A DNA stretch of 64,000 bases from Halobacteriovoraceae bacterium (GCA_020635115.1 JACKAK010000010.1:1-64000); one strand, 5' to 3'. Shown: positions 45,931-55,895, numbered from the stretch's first letter. A program made the numbers and translations. The notes: generated from the sequence alone by a model not told the origin.

Positions 45931-47715
45931 ATGAAGGCCAAAAAAATTGCTTATATTGGAAAAGATAAGAGTTATTGGACAACGATTCAACATCGTTTTT
46001 CTGAAAGCTATAAGCAATTTGAGTTTGAGTTTGTTCAACTTGTAGGAAAAGACCCAAAATTTTATCAAGATATTTTTCTTAAAATTTTTGCTTTCAAACC
46101 AGATATCATTTTTTTAGATTTATCTGAAAATACAAATTATCAAAAAAAATTGGCAACAATGATTTCAACCGAAAATTCTATGAAACATGTTTCAACAGTT
46201 GGATTGGTTGATACAAAAGAAGCAGCAGATGAAATCGGTTTAACTGGTCTGCAGTTCATTCATGTTAAATGTGGAGAGTACCATGATGTTGTCTATGATC
46301 CATTTATTTTCCGATGGCCAAAGGCCGCAAAAAAAACTGAATTTGCCAGAGCAAGATTTCAACATCAAGTCAATCTTATTGAACGATTGAGAATTGGTTA
46401 TATTACTAAAGAATGTGTACATATTGAAACTAATCTCGATTTAGAGATAGGTGATACCGTTGTACTTGAAACAAAGATCCCTGAAAAAATAAACAAATCG
46501 AAATACTTCAAAGTAAAAAAGAAATCAATTGAGAATTTATATTATAATTTCAAATATAATTATGACTTGGAATTAACATTTTTAGATCGCCCTGATGTTG
46601 AGAAAAAAGACGAAAGCGGTATAAGAATATATGGAGAAAAAGAGGCCAAGCATATTCTCAATGAATATGAAAATGAACTACCCATCTATAAAAAAAGAAT
46701 GAAGGATTGGGTTCAAGATAATTTAGATGACAGAAATGAAAAATCCATGAAAATTTTGATCATCGATAAAGAATTAAAATTCATGGAAGGACAAGAAAAA
46801 CCACTTGACGAATTTTCTTTTACAATAAGATTTCAGTCTTTCTTATCTCAAGAGCTTTATGAAATTGAACAAATTAGACCAAATATTTTAGCAATTGAGT
46901 TTTGGGAAACCAATGAAGAAGAATCACAAGATGATGACAAAAAAAATATGGCCCAAGCACCTCGAAAATTAGATAAAGAAGAAATTCCTGGTGATGATAG
47001 ATCTCCTGTCGATCTACTTTCCCAAATCATAAGTAAAGTTAAATCTATGCAAGACTACAGGCCATTTGTAATTCTTTTCAATTGTAAAAGATTCAGTTCT
47101 GCCTCATTTCAAGATAGTTATAGATATCCTTTCATTATGGCCAATCAAAAACCTATGACTCTAGGTCTTGTTACAGATATGTCTGAATTATATAGAACCA
47201 AACAAGATGCAAAAGAAAAAACTTTAATCCAGCAGAAAATTCAGCTTCTAAAGAAAACTGATCCCCAAAAATATAGAAATATTACCGCAAATGATTTTAA
47301 AGAAGATAGATTCTATATAAAAAAATCTTTACCTCTTTCTATCTGTAAATTCAGTCATACCATAACAATTAATTCTCTGACTGAAACTGAATTGGTGTTC
47401 ACTTCAAAAGTCGTTCTTCAATCCACTCGGTTTGAAATGCGTTTTCCAATAGACATGTTTATATGTACCATTCCCATAGAAGGGCAGCCATACAAAAAAG
47501 AATCCGGTGGTTTCATGTATCGGGCACTGATCTATGGAGTTGATGAGACCGCAAAAAAGAAGTTGAGACAGTATGTAAATGAAATTTTCTTTAGCTCTTT
47601 GAATGAAGAAAGACAGAAAGAACAAAAAGCATTCGAAGATTTAAATCGTCAAGCTATGGAAAATATAAAGCAATCAGGTCAATCTGATGATGATCCAGAA
47701 AAAGAATCCGCTTAA
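45931..47715 (+). CDS. Protein with two receiver-like segments, unknown
   Basis: ATG after GGAAGG. No signal or membrane segment. Residues 1-110 resemble a degenerate receiver (KKIAYIGKDKSYW ... PDIIFLDLSENT), residues 140-230 a PilZ-like small barrel (ECVHIETNLDLEIGDTVVLET), and residues 265-320 a second receiver-like start (SMKILIIDKELKFM). The phospho-acceptor region of the first is FLDLSE; the second lacks a clear one. An acidic linker (about residues 328-355) separates a C-terminal alpha/beta region. It may act in signalling or motility, but this is a pattern-based guess. Confidence 0.6.
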   Translation: MKAKKIAYIGKDKSYWTTIQHRFSESYKQFEFEFVQLVGKDPKFYQDIFLKIFAFKPDIIFLDLSENTNYQKKLATMISTENSMKHVSTVGLVDTKEAADEIGLTGLQFIHVKCGEYHDVVYDPFIFRWPKAAKKTEFARARFQHQVNLIERLRIGYITKECVHIETNLDLEIGDTVVLETKIPEKINKSKYFKVKKKSIENLYYNFKYNYDLELTFLDRPDVEKKDESGIRIYGEKEAKHILNEYENELPIYKKRMKDWVQDNLDDRNEKSMKILIIDKELKFMEGQEKPLDEFSFTIRFQSFLSQELYEIEQIRPNILAIEFWETNEEESQDDDKKNMAQAPRKLDKEEIPGDDRSPVDLLSQIISKVKSMQDYRPFVILFNCKRFSSASFQDSYRYPFIMANQKPMTLGLVTDMSELYRTKQDAKEKTLIQQKIQLLKKTDPQKYRNITANDFKEDRFYIKKSLPLSICKFSHTITINSLTETELVFTSKVVLQSTRFEMRFPIDMFICTIPIEGQPYKKESGGFMYRALIYGVDETAKKKLRQYVNEIFFSSLNEERQKEQKAFEDLNRQAMENIKQSGQSDDDPEKESA

Positions 47716-47766
47716 TTTTTAACTCTGTACTGACAATTACAAATATTATTTGCTATAAATAGTCTT

Positions 47767-48498
47767 ATGGAACTATTTTTTGATAAACAAATTGAAACTA
47801 AAATTAATAACCTCTCAATTCATAGACTGAGTAAATATCTCACCAGTATAGAAAATTTAAGAATTTTCATGGAGATACATGTTTTTGCTGTCTACGACTT
47901 TATGTCACTCCTGAAATCCCTACAAAGAGAAATCACTTGCGTTAATATTCCTTGGGCCCCATCGAAATATAGTAAAAATTCAGTTCGCTTTATCAATGAA
48001 ATTGTTGTGGGCGAAGAAAGTGACCTGGATCTAGATGGAAACTTTAATGACCATTTTACCATGTATTTAGAGGCCATGGAGGAAATTGGTGCGAACACAA
48101 CTGAAATTAAAAATTTTATCGAAAAAAAAGATCTTGCTATTATCAAAGACGAGGTTATACGAGATTTTTTACTTTTTAATTTCGATATAGCTCTAACAAA
48201 ACCTCCCTACATTATTGCCAGTGTCTTTCTTTTTGGAAGAGAAGATATCATTCCCAAAATATTTTCACCCATTGTTGAAATCTTAAGAAAGAATTCCCTT
48301 CACTGTCCCAAATTACTCTACTATCTTGATAGACATATAGAACTAGATGGCAATCAACATAGTGTTTTAGCAAAAGCTCTCCTTGAAGAACTTTGTGAAG
48401 GAAAAAGTACAAAAATAATTCAGGCAAAGGAATTCGCACTAAGTGCTTTGTCATTAAGAGAAAAACTTTGGGATTTTACTATAGAGAAATTCAAATGA
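47767..48498 (+). CDS. DUF3050 family protein (haem-oxygenase-like fold)
   Basis: Family signatures are MEIHVFAVYDFMSLLKSLQ, then VNIPWAP and, near the end, YYLDRHIELDGNQHSVLA. Conserved Glu and His residues could form a metal site in the haem-oxygenase-like helical fold. Biochemical role of the family is not known to me. 243 residues, about the usual length. Its stop overlaps the ATG of the YqaA gene (ATGA at 48495-48498). Confidence 0.9.
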   Translation: MELFFDKQIETKINNLSIHRLSKYLTSIENLRIFMEIHVFAVYDFMSLLKSLQREITCVNIPWAPSKYSKNSVRFINEIVVGEESDLDLDGNFNDHFTMYLEAMEEIGANTTEIKNFIEKKDLAIIKDEVIRDFLLFNFDIALTKPPYIIASVFLFGREDIIPKIFSPIVEILRKNSLHCPKLLYYLDRHIELDGNQHSVLAKALLEELCEGKSTKIIQAKEFALSALSLREKLWDFTIEKFK

Positions 48499-48938
48499 CA
48501 GGTGAGTACGTTGCACTTTTTTTTTCTACTTTTCTATCTGCAACTCTCATTCCGATTGGATCAGCTCCTGTTGTTGCTTTGATGATCCAACAAGGTTATA
48601 ACGTTCAAACCTGTCTTATTGTTGCCACTTTAGGCAATACCCTTGGTGGAATGACAAACTATGTAATTGGCCTGATGGGAAAACTTGAATGGGCCGAAAA
48701 ATACTTGAAAATTAAACGTGAAAAAATTTACAAATTTCAATATAAGGTTCAAAAATATGGCCATCTTATTTCATTATTTACCTGGTTACCTGTCATTGGT
48801 GATCCTCTGTCTTTAGCTCTAGGCTACTTTAGAATACCTTGGTTTCTGGTTTTTGTTTTTATGCTCATTGGAAAATACCTTAGATATCTCGTCTGGGCAC
48901 TGGTTACATTAGAAGTAATCAAGTCGGGTATCTTTTAG
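48495..48938 (+). CDS. YqaA family (DedA/SNARE-associated) membrane protein
   Basis: The ATG at 48495 overlaps the DUF3050 stop, so the two are translationally coupled. 147 residues with four membrane segments: LFFSTFLSATLIPIGSAPVV, LIVATLGNTLGGMTNYVIGL, LFTWLPVIGDPLSLALGYF and a C-terminal helix. The DedA-related GDPLSLALG block and Asn/Gly-rich second helix are typical of E. coli YqaA-like proteins. Role unproven; DedA relatives flip lipid carriers. Confidence 0.85.
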   Translation: MTGEYVALFFSTFLSATLIPIGSAPVVALMIQQGYNVQTCLIVATLGNTLGGMTNYVIGLMGKLEWAEKYLKIKREKIYKFQYKVQKYGHLISLFTWLPVIGDPLSLALGYFRIPWFLVFVFMLIGKYLRYLVWALVTLEVIKSGIF

Positions 48939-49023
48939 TTCAGATTAATTCAATCAACTAAAGAATTCTAACATCTCATAACTACATTGGCCGTCTATCT
49001 ATCACAGTACTAAAATATAAACA

Positions 49024-49040
49024 TTTGATTGTAAATCAAA
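49024..49040. promoter_or_regulatory. Palindromic operator-like site
   Basis: TTTGATTGTAAATCAAA is a perfect 7-3-7 inverted repeat lying 40 bases before the ATG of the gene at 49081. It resembles an FNR/Crp site (TTGAT and ATCAA halves) but the half-site spacing is 5 instead of 4 bases, so the regulator is uncertain. Confidence 0.4.
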
Positions 49041-49080
49041 CTCATACACAACAAACCGATACATGTATAAAGGAGTATTC

Positions 49081-50325
49081 ATGAAAAGTTTATTGTTAAT
49101 AGCATTATTTAGCAGTGCAAGTCTATTTGCAAATTCTGCTTTTGAAAAACGCTTTGAAGTCTCATACAAAGATAACAATGCAGTCCAAATTTCTATCAGA
49201 GGAGCACAAGGATTTCATTTCTCATTGCAACCGTATCTTTCACTTATAAAAAAAATTCTCATCGAAGAACAAAATCAAATTAATACACTTGGATATGCCG
49301 ATGAAATTCATGAACTTTTAGGTGAAGAATTTATTGATCTATCAAATCCCGCCACTTTGCAAGGAGGACAAATGAATCGTTCTCGTGCAAATTCTATGAA
49401 AACAAGAGATATTAAAAACATTGTTGATGCATTGAGAGAATTATCAAAGTACGATTTTAATGAAATCTTTTCAGATCCAAAGTTCATTGATACTTTAAGT
49501 CAATTAGAAGTGCGTATGAATAAAGCTCTTTCCTATATCAATCCAAATGTTCTGGCCCGCATGGATGATTCTCGCTTCTTTTACAAAAAAAACGTAATTG
49601 AAAAAGTATCGAAATGGGGACTTAATTTAGCAAAAAATCAACTTAGTGTTGTACCTGTTCTCAATACAGCTCTCTACGTAATTGATAAAATTAGTAGAAT
49701 GCTTCAAGAAAGAAGATTATTTATGCAAAATATGCTTCTGCACTATCTACAAAACTCTAAACCCGAAGAACTTGGTATGAATATCTCAAATGTCAGACAT
49801 GCTCTTTCATCTATTTATGAATCCCAAATTCCTTGGTTTATGTTTTGGGAATCTAATAAGGCAAAAAAAGACTGGGACGGATATGGTGCAAAAAACTTCT
49901 CTGCAAGTATGAGAGGTGCAAATAGAACTCTTGTCTCAAACTTTCATAGGTATGAATCAGTTGATAATCGTATCAATTTTGCTTTTCAAGATGTTTATAT
50001 AAATGATGAATTAGGTAAGGCCATAATCAACTTATTTGATTCAGAAGCAATGTTTACTAGTAAACCCGCCGTAGCTTATTACTATGACAAACCTGGAAAA
50101 GTTAAACGAAAAAGAGTACTTCTTCAATTAGCTGAACTAGGACTTAGCTTTCTGACAATTCCAAACTTTTTGAAATCGCAAATTTCTAAATACATTGGTT
50201 CTTTTTATTACAGACAAGTGATAACAGAAGGATCCCTAGTCGGATACTTCGAAGATAATGGAAGAGAAAAAATGCGAGACATGATTTTGTCTCAAACGGT
50301 GAATCCTTATTTGAAAAGCGAATAA
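49081..50325 (+). CDS. Exported protein, unknown
   Basis: The ATG at 49081 follows AAAGGAG; an earlier ATG at 49063 precedes the ribosome site. Signal peptide ends in LFA (about residue 17). Mature protein, about 395 residues, is helix-rich with basic patches, shows no Cys and no recognised domain; a hydrophobic stretch (GLNLAKNQLSVVPVLNTALYVIDKI) lies near residue 190. Its end overlaps that of the convergent hydrolase gene by 19 bases. Confidence 0.68.
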   Translation: MKSLLLIALFSSASLFANSAFEKRFEVSYKDNNAVQISIRGAQGFHFSLQPYLSLIKKILIEEQNQINTLGYADEIHELLGEEFIDLSNPATLQGGQMNRSRANSMKTRDIKNIVDALRELSKYDFNEIFSDPKFIDTLSQLEVRMNKALSYINPNVLARMDDSRFFYKKNVIEKVSKWGLNLAKNQLSVVPVLNTALYVIDKISRMLQERRLFMQNMLLHYLQNSKPEELGMNISNVRHALSSIYESQIPWFMFWESNKAKKDWDGYGAKNFSASMRGANRTLVSNFHRYESVDNRINFAFQDVYINDELGKAIINLFDSEAMFTSKPAVAYYYDKPGKVKRKRVLLQLAELGLSFLTIPNFLKSQISKYIGSFYYRQVITEGSLVGYFEDNGREKMRDMILSQTVNPYLKSE

Positions 50326-51296
50326 ATTCTATTCATGGCCTGGTCACGCAACTCATCTTTTTCTTGAAGAAGATTGTGACCAGACCTTTCTATATCTATG
50401 AGTTGACACTTTTGAACTCTTTCACAAACTTCTTTTTGAATTGGTACTTTAACTGTTTCATCCGCTAATGATCTAAAAATTGTTATCGGGGTTTCTATCG
50501 TTTCAAGATCTCTTTCTAGAAAGGAATCCATGGATTTTATAGATTCATAAACCCATCTCGCAGTAGGTCCTCCAATTTTTAACATCGGAAAATTCTCTAA
50601 ATAGTCATCATAGTTTTTTAATCTTTTAATAGATCCTCTCATTCCTGAATGATACTCACTAGGCCTTAAGTAAGGACCTCTTCCTGGTGCATAGAAACTT
50701 CCCACACCTGTATACACAAGTGCTTTCGCAATTGCTCTGGCCTGCCACTTGCTATAAGGATCTGTCTGTATATCAAACATCGGAGCAAACAAAACAGCTT
50801 CACTAAAAAAATGAGGTTTTTCCAAAAGCAATTTGAATCCCAAAAAGGCCCCCATTGAATGTCCAATTAACTCATAGCTTTGATAATTTTGATAATGTGA
50901 AAGTAGTTCTCTAATAGAGGAAGTGTACTTGTCAAAATCTGTTATATGACCTTTTTGAATATCCTCTACATAACGCTGAGATAAACCTTGTCCAAGATGG
51001 TCAATAACAAGGATATCTGTTGGTTGATCTTTTAAGTCGTAAGCTAACTCGTAATACCTCTCTTTGGATTCAGCTCTTCCCGGAAGTACAACTGTTAGTA
51101 CATTATGGCCTTTATTGAAGTATCTATATGAAAGCATTTCACCCTTATTCATTAAAAATTTTAACTTGATAAATTTTTGAGCGGAATTTTTTTCTACATA
51201 AGGAATAACTTTTTCTTTAAAATCTAATTCAAAGTTTTTTTCTGAAATTGCAAAAAGATTAAAACTCATAAGGAGCAAGAATAGAAATGCTTTCAT
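50307..51296 (-). CDS. Exported alpha/beta hydrolase (lysophospholipase-like)
   Basis: The ATG at 51296 follows GGGGAA; the TTG three bases earlier is less likely. Signal peptide about residues 1-17. The fold shows LVIDHLGQGLS, nucleophile elbow GHSMG, acid in SLADETV, and catalytic His in RSGHNLLQE, so the triad is complete. The arrangement resembles PldB-type lysophospholipases or monoglyceride lipases. A predator could use it on prey lipids, but this is inference. Confidence 0.85.
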   Translation of the reverse strand: MKAFLFLLLMSFNLFAISEKNFELDFKEKVIPYVEKNSAQKFIKLKFLMNKGEMLSYRYFNKGHNVLTVVLPGRAESKERYYELAYDLKDQPTDILVIDHLGQGLSQRYVEDIQKGHITDFDKYTSSIRELLSHYQNYQSYELIGHSMGAFLGFKLLLEKPHFFSEAVLFAPMFDIQTDPYSKWQARAIAKALVYTGVGSFYAPGRGPYLRPSEYHSGMRGSIKRLKNYDDYLENFPMLKIGGPTARWVYESIKSMDSFLERDLETIETPITIFRSLADETVKVPIQKEVCERVQKCQLIDIERSGHNLLQEKDELRDQAMNRIYSLFK

Positions 51297-51403
51297 CAAT
51301 TCCCCTGGTTAATCATTGACCTTTATGTATTTATTTTATATTCGTCTTATCAATTATTTTATTAAAGTTTGTTTAAGAATAAAAAGACAGGGAAAGTAAT
51401 TCC

Positions 51404-51976
51404 ATGACAAAGATCATTTTGGCCACTGAATCAAAGTATAAAAAAGCGTTATTTAACAGGTTAGGGTACGATTTTATATGCGAAGATTCCAAACTAGACG
51501 AGTCTATTATAAAAAAAGAAGACATCTCACCTAGGGAAATGTCTAGAAAGCTGGCCATGCTTAAAGCGAAAGCTTTAAGGACAAAATATTTGAACGATAT
51601 TATTGTGGCCTCTGATCAGATATGTTTACTTGATGATCAAATACTTAATAAACCAGGTAATATTTCTAATGCAAAAAATCAATTGTCAAAAATGCAAGGG
51701 AAGTTTCATTCTCTACTGACAAGTGTCTGCGTGATATATAAGGACCAAGAATTTATTGAAACAGTGCCCACAAAATTAGAAATGCATGCTTTAAATGATG
51801 AACAAATCGAACATTATCTCAAAAAAGATGAACCTTTTGACTGTGCTGGTTCATATAAGATAGAAAGCCATGGCATTTCACTATTTAAATCAATTAAGAC
51901 TGATGATTTTACTTCAATAGAAGGACTGCCTCTTTTGAAGCTCAATCAAATCTTATATCAAATATTTTCTGCTTGA
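51404..51976 (+). CDS. maf: Maf-like nucleotide pyrophosphatase
   Basis: 190 residues with the Maf pattern: IILATESKYKKALFNRLG at the N-terminus, DIIVASDQICLLD (active-site Asp), QLSKMQGKFHSLLTSV and CAGSYKIESHGISLF. Maf/YceF enzymes hydrolyse non-canonical nucleoside triphosphates (m7GTP, dTTP/UTP types); the subfamily cannot be told. The usual SxSxRR start is changed to TESKYKK. ATG after GGGAAAG. Its end overlaps ccsA by 19 bases, tail to tail. Confidence 0.9.
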   Translation: MTKIILATESKYKKALFNRLGYDFICEDSKLDESIIKKEDISPREMSRKLAMLKAKALRTKYLNDIIVASDQICLLDDQILNKPGNISNAKNQLSKMQGKFHSLLTSVCVIYKDQEFIETVPTKLEMHALNDEQIEHYLKKDEPFDCAGSYKIESHGISLFKSIKTDDFTSIEGLPLLKLNQILYQIFSA

Positions 51977-53508
51977 GTTTTCTGTATAAAAAAATTTAGT
52001 TGGGTAAAAGCGAGGACAATAATCTGTACAATAAAAAACACTGATAAGAAAATGGCCCCACCTTGGCTAAATCCATATGAGTGTAAACCCGTGGCCAGAA
52101 TATAATTAACTCCAAACCAGGCCATCATAACTGACAAAAATGCAACGGCAACTAATGGAATGAATTTACTTTTTGAAATCCATGTCGTGTATTTTCCATG
52201 TAAGATGGCCATATAGAGACATAAAACAATTAAAGACCATGTTTCTTTAGGGTCCCATCCCCAGAATCGTCCCCAAGAATAATCGGCCCAAACTCCACCT
52301 AAAATAATTCCCGCTGCCAATAGGATTGTTCCGAACTTAAGGCATGTATATATTAACTCCGCATAGTATGATTCTTCAGCACTAGTCATAGAAGTCAATT
52401 TTTTTCGGATCATTGTTGCATTTGCTAGTATCCAACTTAATGCAAGAGCACCATAAGATAGAATAATTGTTGTGACGTGAGTTGAAAGCCAAAAATTATC
52501 TCTAAGAACCGGAACAAGTGGGTTAATTCCAGGGTCTAGCATACCATGAGCAAAATTAATCATAAATAGCGTACAGGTATTATAGGCCAGTCCAACAAAA
52601 ACAAATACTTTCTCTTTTTTGAAATGACCAATACCCATTGCGAGAATCAATCCACCAAGCCCAGAGAAGAGAACTGTTTCATACATATTTGTAATCGGTG
52701 CACGCCCAGAGATATAGATCCGAAATGATAAATAGACAATTTGAACCATCATTGTGGAGGTCGATATGACAAGTGTAATCGGAAACTTTTTAAAAAGAAC
52801 TCCACTGGCCAATGATAGCAGTGTCAAAATGAGGGCAATCAGAGGAAGGTGCATCTTTGCAAACAAGAGTTCTATGAGATATTTTTTTTCTTTCGTATTG
52901 TTGTCGAAGTTCACTTTAGATTGGTTAATAATTGATTGAAAAGGATGAGCAGAATTTGCTTTGACCGAAATAATTTTGTCTTCTGTAAGGTAGGTTAAGA
53001 AATTTTGCCAAATAATTTGATTATTACTATCAAGGGCAGCAAACTGCCAATTTTGACCTGAAGAGATGCTTTGATATAATGTGATTTGGTTGAGTAACTT
53101 ATCCAAGGATTTTTTATAAGAACCTTTGTCTTTTTGCCTAAATGATTCCATTCGGATTGACTGAAATTGTGAAGTCAGATCTTCATAGCGAATTGATGAA
53201 GTCCCTTTTGCTAAATTAAAATATTTCTTTAACTTTTCGTGTTCAATTGGGGCCATCAATTCAAGATTTATTTTCATTCCAGTGGATCTTAAGGAAGTTA
53301 AGCAAAAGGCAATTGTGGAGGATATGCCATTTATAGTGGTTTTTCCCGTTAGCATTTTTATCACTTCTTGCGAGTGAACATATAAAGGTTTGACTCTACC
53401 TCTTTGAAGTGTAGGTAAATTTTGAAAATCATCCGTACAGAAATAGGTGTCTACTGCACTTATGTGAAAAGATAAAAATACTGTTAAAATAAAATATAAA
53501 TAATTCAT
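51958..53508 (-). CDS. ccsA: Cytochrome c biogenesis protein CcsA (System II)
   Basis: Polytopic haem transporter/synthetase partner. The haem-binding WWD block is WGRFWGWDPKETWSL; flanking haem-ligand His residues are seen in LSTHVTT and GLHSYGF. N-terminal part (about 1-220) is a periplasmic extension after a signal segment, so the protein is longer than minimal CcsA and resembles ResC-like forms. Its ATG overlaps the ccs1 stop (ATGA), showing translational coupling. Confidence 0.94.
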   Translation of the reverse strand: MNYLYFILTVFLSFHISAVDTYFCTDDFQNLPTLQRGRVKPLYVHSQEVIKMLTGKTTINGISSTIAFCLTSLRSTGMKINLELMAPIEHEKLKKYFNLAKGTSSIRYEDLTSQFQSIRMESFRQKDKGSYKKSLDKLLNQITLYQSISSGQNWQFAALDSNNQIIWQNFLTYLTEDKIISVKANSAHPFQSIINQSKVNFDNNTKEKKYLIELLFAKMHLPLIALILTLLSLASGVLFKKFPITLVISTSTMMVQIVYLSFRIYISGRAPITNMYETVLFSGLGGLILAMGIGHFKKEKVFVFVGLAYNTCTLFMINFAHGMLDPGINPLVPVLRDNFWLSTHVTTIILSYGALALSWILANATMIRKKLTSMTSAEESYYAELIYTCLKFGTILLAAGIILGGVWADYSWGRFWGWDPKETWSLIVLCLYMAILHGKYTTWISKSKFIPLVAVAFLSVMMAWFGVNYILATGLHSYGFSQGGAIFLSVFFIVQIIVLAFTQLNFFIQKTQAENI

Positions 53509-55136
53509 GAAAAACTCTCTTTTCTAATTTTTCTACGATTTAACAAATAATGCCAAATAGAACCTATAACAAGTAGAACTGAACCAAAGTATTTTAAAAA
53601 GCGACCTGGGTCATAATTTGCACTCAATACACTTCCATATTTACCTTCGTTAGTTTGAAAATAGGAAGCTTGATAGAAAGTAAATCCACGAAACTTTAAA
53701 GGATTGTTCATAAATATGTGGTGACTTGTTACTCCATTGGCCTCATACAATCTTACAAAACTCTCATAACTTGCAGGAGTTTTAGTCCCAGGATCTACAT
53801 CCATTTTAAATTTTTCTAAAGCAAACTCAAAAGGCAATTTTATAGTTTTTTTATCAACGAGAAACCTTACTTTTTTCCCCTCGATAAGTAAGGTTAATGC
53901 TCTTTTACTTGTGGCCCAATAATTTCTACCTGCAACTGATATTTGTACGGCCTTTTGATCACCCTTAACCAAATTCCCATTGGACTGAATTGGCATTGTA
54001 AAATTGGGAATATACCGTGGGACTGCTGTTTCTTCATGTCTAAGTAGCTGCAGCTTCGATCCCATCCAAGGCAGACCTACTGGAGTAGATAAATTGAGGT
54101 CTTTGACTTGCCATTTTGCAGATTCTCCAATTTCTTGAAAAAAAGCAATTTTCTTACCAAAGATGAAAAGGTTAGGAGAGTTTTTAAAAACACCTTTTGA
54201 AAAGATTCTTAAATTCCCCAGTTTGTTTTGTTGTAGTTTTATATCCATAGGCCAGGGTGAATGATCTGGAAAAAATGAATAGATGGTTCCTTCGTAATTA
54301 AACGCCAAAAACCTGGTACCTTCAGATGTTTTTTGAACATGAACATTCAGAGATTCAGGAGTAAAGCAAGTGTTTTTCTTTGCATCCCAGAGGATAAGTT
54401 CACTTTCATTTTGCTTATCAAAACACTCGCTGAAAGCAGAAGGCATATAATGAATTTGCAAAGGTCCTAGCTTTAAACTATTTTGAAAACCTTGGGCCTC
54501 GGGATGAAGAGATAGTGTGAAATCCTGAGCGGCCATTGGATTAATCAGAACAAACTGGCCAGAATGGCGCGAATGAGTTCCATAGGCCGGCATTTCTTCA
54601 TTGACCCAATCGATACTATCATCACTAAAAGGAAGAAATTGCTTAATTTCAATGTTTTGATATTTCGCAGCGATTTCTTGAGAAAAGGCCCCATCGGGAA
54701 GTTTGTAAGTTACTTCTTCTCCACTATCCAGAAATTGAATTCTGAGTACATCTTCATTTAGGATAATTTCTCTTGAGCTACTTTGTGGTTCCAAAGTGAT
54801 GCTCCCATCAACTCCAGCGAAATAGGTGACAAATGATCCACAACAGATGATAATTAGTCCGGAGTGAATAACATAAAAACCATACAGTCTTTTTTTAGGA
54901 GGAAGGCGAAGTAAAGCCGCCATAAATATGCTCAAAAACAATAAAAATTGTAAGAACATAAAAAAAGAAGACTTGTATATAAATCGATTGGCAAACTCAG
55001 TACCGTAATAACTTTCACAAAATGTTCCTAAAATCATTGATATAGAAAATAAAATGATTAGGATGACAGCAAACTTTAATCCTCCAACCGTCTTTTCAAG
55101 AGCATACCAATTTTGCAAACGAAATATATTTTTCAA
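53505..55136 (-). CDS. ccs1: Cytochrome c biogenesis protein Ccs1/ResB (System II)
   Basis: TTG start 6 bases after AAGGAT. Four membrane segments: three near the N-terminus (FAVILIILFSISMILGTF, FLQFLLFLSIFMAALLRL, YVIHSGLIIICCGSFVTYF) and one near the C-terminus (YFGSVLLVIGSIWHYLL), with a large periplasmic domain between. This is the ResB/Ccs1 layout. With CcsA it passes haem to apocytochromes outside the inner membrane. The c-type cytochrome at 57211 is a likely client. Confidence 0.92.
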   Translation of the reverse strand: MKNIFRLQNWYALEKTVGGLKFAVILIILFSISMILGTFCESYYGTEFANRFIYKSSFFMFLQFLLFLSIFMAALLRLPPKKRLYGFYVIHSGLIIICCGSFVTYFAGVDGSITLEPQSSSREIILNEDVLRIQFLDSGEEVTYKLPDGAFSQEIAAKYQNIEIKQFLPFSDDSIDWVNEEMPAYGTHSRHSGQFVLINPMAAQDFTLSLHPEAQGFQNSLKLGPLQIHYMPSAFSECFDKQNESELILWDAKKNTCFTPESLNVHVQKTSEGTRFLAFNYEGTIYSFFPDHSPWPMDIKLQQNKLGNLRIFSKGVFKNSPNLFIFGKKIAFFQEIGESAKWQVKDLNLSTPVGLPWMGSKLQLLRHEETAVPRYIPNFTMPIQSNGNLVKGDQKAVQISVAGRNYWATSKRALTLLIEGKKVRFLVDKKTIKLPFEFALEKFKMDVDPGTKTPASYESFVRLYEANGVTSHHIFMNNPLKFRGFTFYQASYFQTNEGKYGSVLSANYDPGRFLKYFGSVLLVIGSIWHYLLNRRKIRKESFS

Positions 55137-55205
55137 TTATTATCCTTAGTAAATAGCTCTTTCTCTTAACAAATAAAGAAGATTTTGGCCAAAAAAACAG
55201 ACCTA

Positions 55206-55895
55206 TCAATGAGTGAGTTTATGAAAAAGATAGACAAAACTATAAAGAATAGGTTGATGAAGTAAATAAATTTTTAAAGCATGTTTACCTGGAATGATAA
55301 TAAAATTGGCCCACTGGCCCTTGGGAAAGGGTAGTTTATGTAAATTCTTATGAAAACAGAATATTCCGAGTAAAATAACAAATATCCAGGGTATGGAAGG
55401 GATATAATCCATAGAATAATGAGAAAGCTTAATCCAAGGGAATTCTACTTTGAATCCTATCCAACTTATTCCCAATATGAGTGATATAAGGAGAGAAAGA
55501 TTGGGGTACCTGAGAAAAGGTAGTGCTAATAGTGAACAGACAGCAATACAATGTAATGTTCCAAAGTATATCCAATTCTTAGGAAAGGCAAAAAAAGTAA
55601 AAATTGAAATACAAACTGCACTAAGTGCAATCTTTGCAAAGCGTTGCCAAAAGACTTTCCATCTTACATGGGGTAAGTGAACGATACATAAAGAAAAACC
55701 GACGCAAAGCAGGAAAAGAAAGACGATGATCCTAGGGAGAAACCACCAAAAAAAATCCCTATGAAAATCAATTTGATTATAACCAAAAGCACGCAAATCA
55801 TAAAAAAAATGAAAGAAGACCATTAAATAAATGGCCACACCTCTAATAAAGTCCACAATTAAACAACGAGATTTAATTATTTTTTCATTCGTCAT
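55206..55895 (-). CDS. DUF1624/heparan-alpha-glucosaminide acetyltransferase-like membrane protein
   Basis: 229 residues, seven predicted membrane helices. Family features are LIVDFIRGVAIYLMVFFHFFYDL at the N-terminus (conserved His in the first helix) and IYLLHQPILY near the end. Members acetylate sugars or are of unknown substrate; the bacterial target here is unknown. It starts divergently from the MFS gene at 55925. Confidence 0.85.
   Translation of the reverse strand: MTNEKIIKSRCLIVDFIRGVAIYLMVFFHFFYDLRAFGYNQIDFHRDFFWWFLPRIIVFLFLLCVGFSLCIVHLPHVRWKVFWQRFAKIALSAVCISIFTFFAFPKNWIYFGTLHCIAVCSLLALPFLRYPNLSLLISLILGISWIGFKVEFPWIKLSHYSMDYIPSIPWIFVILLGIFCFHKNLHKLPFPKGQWANFIIIPGKHALKIYLLHQPILYSFVYLFHKLTH

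Noticed and set aside
49024..49040. Perfect FNR-site assignment
   Set aside because: The spacing between TTGAT and ATCAA is 5, not 4, so I list it as a palindrome only.
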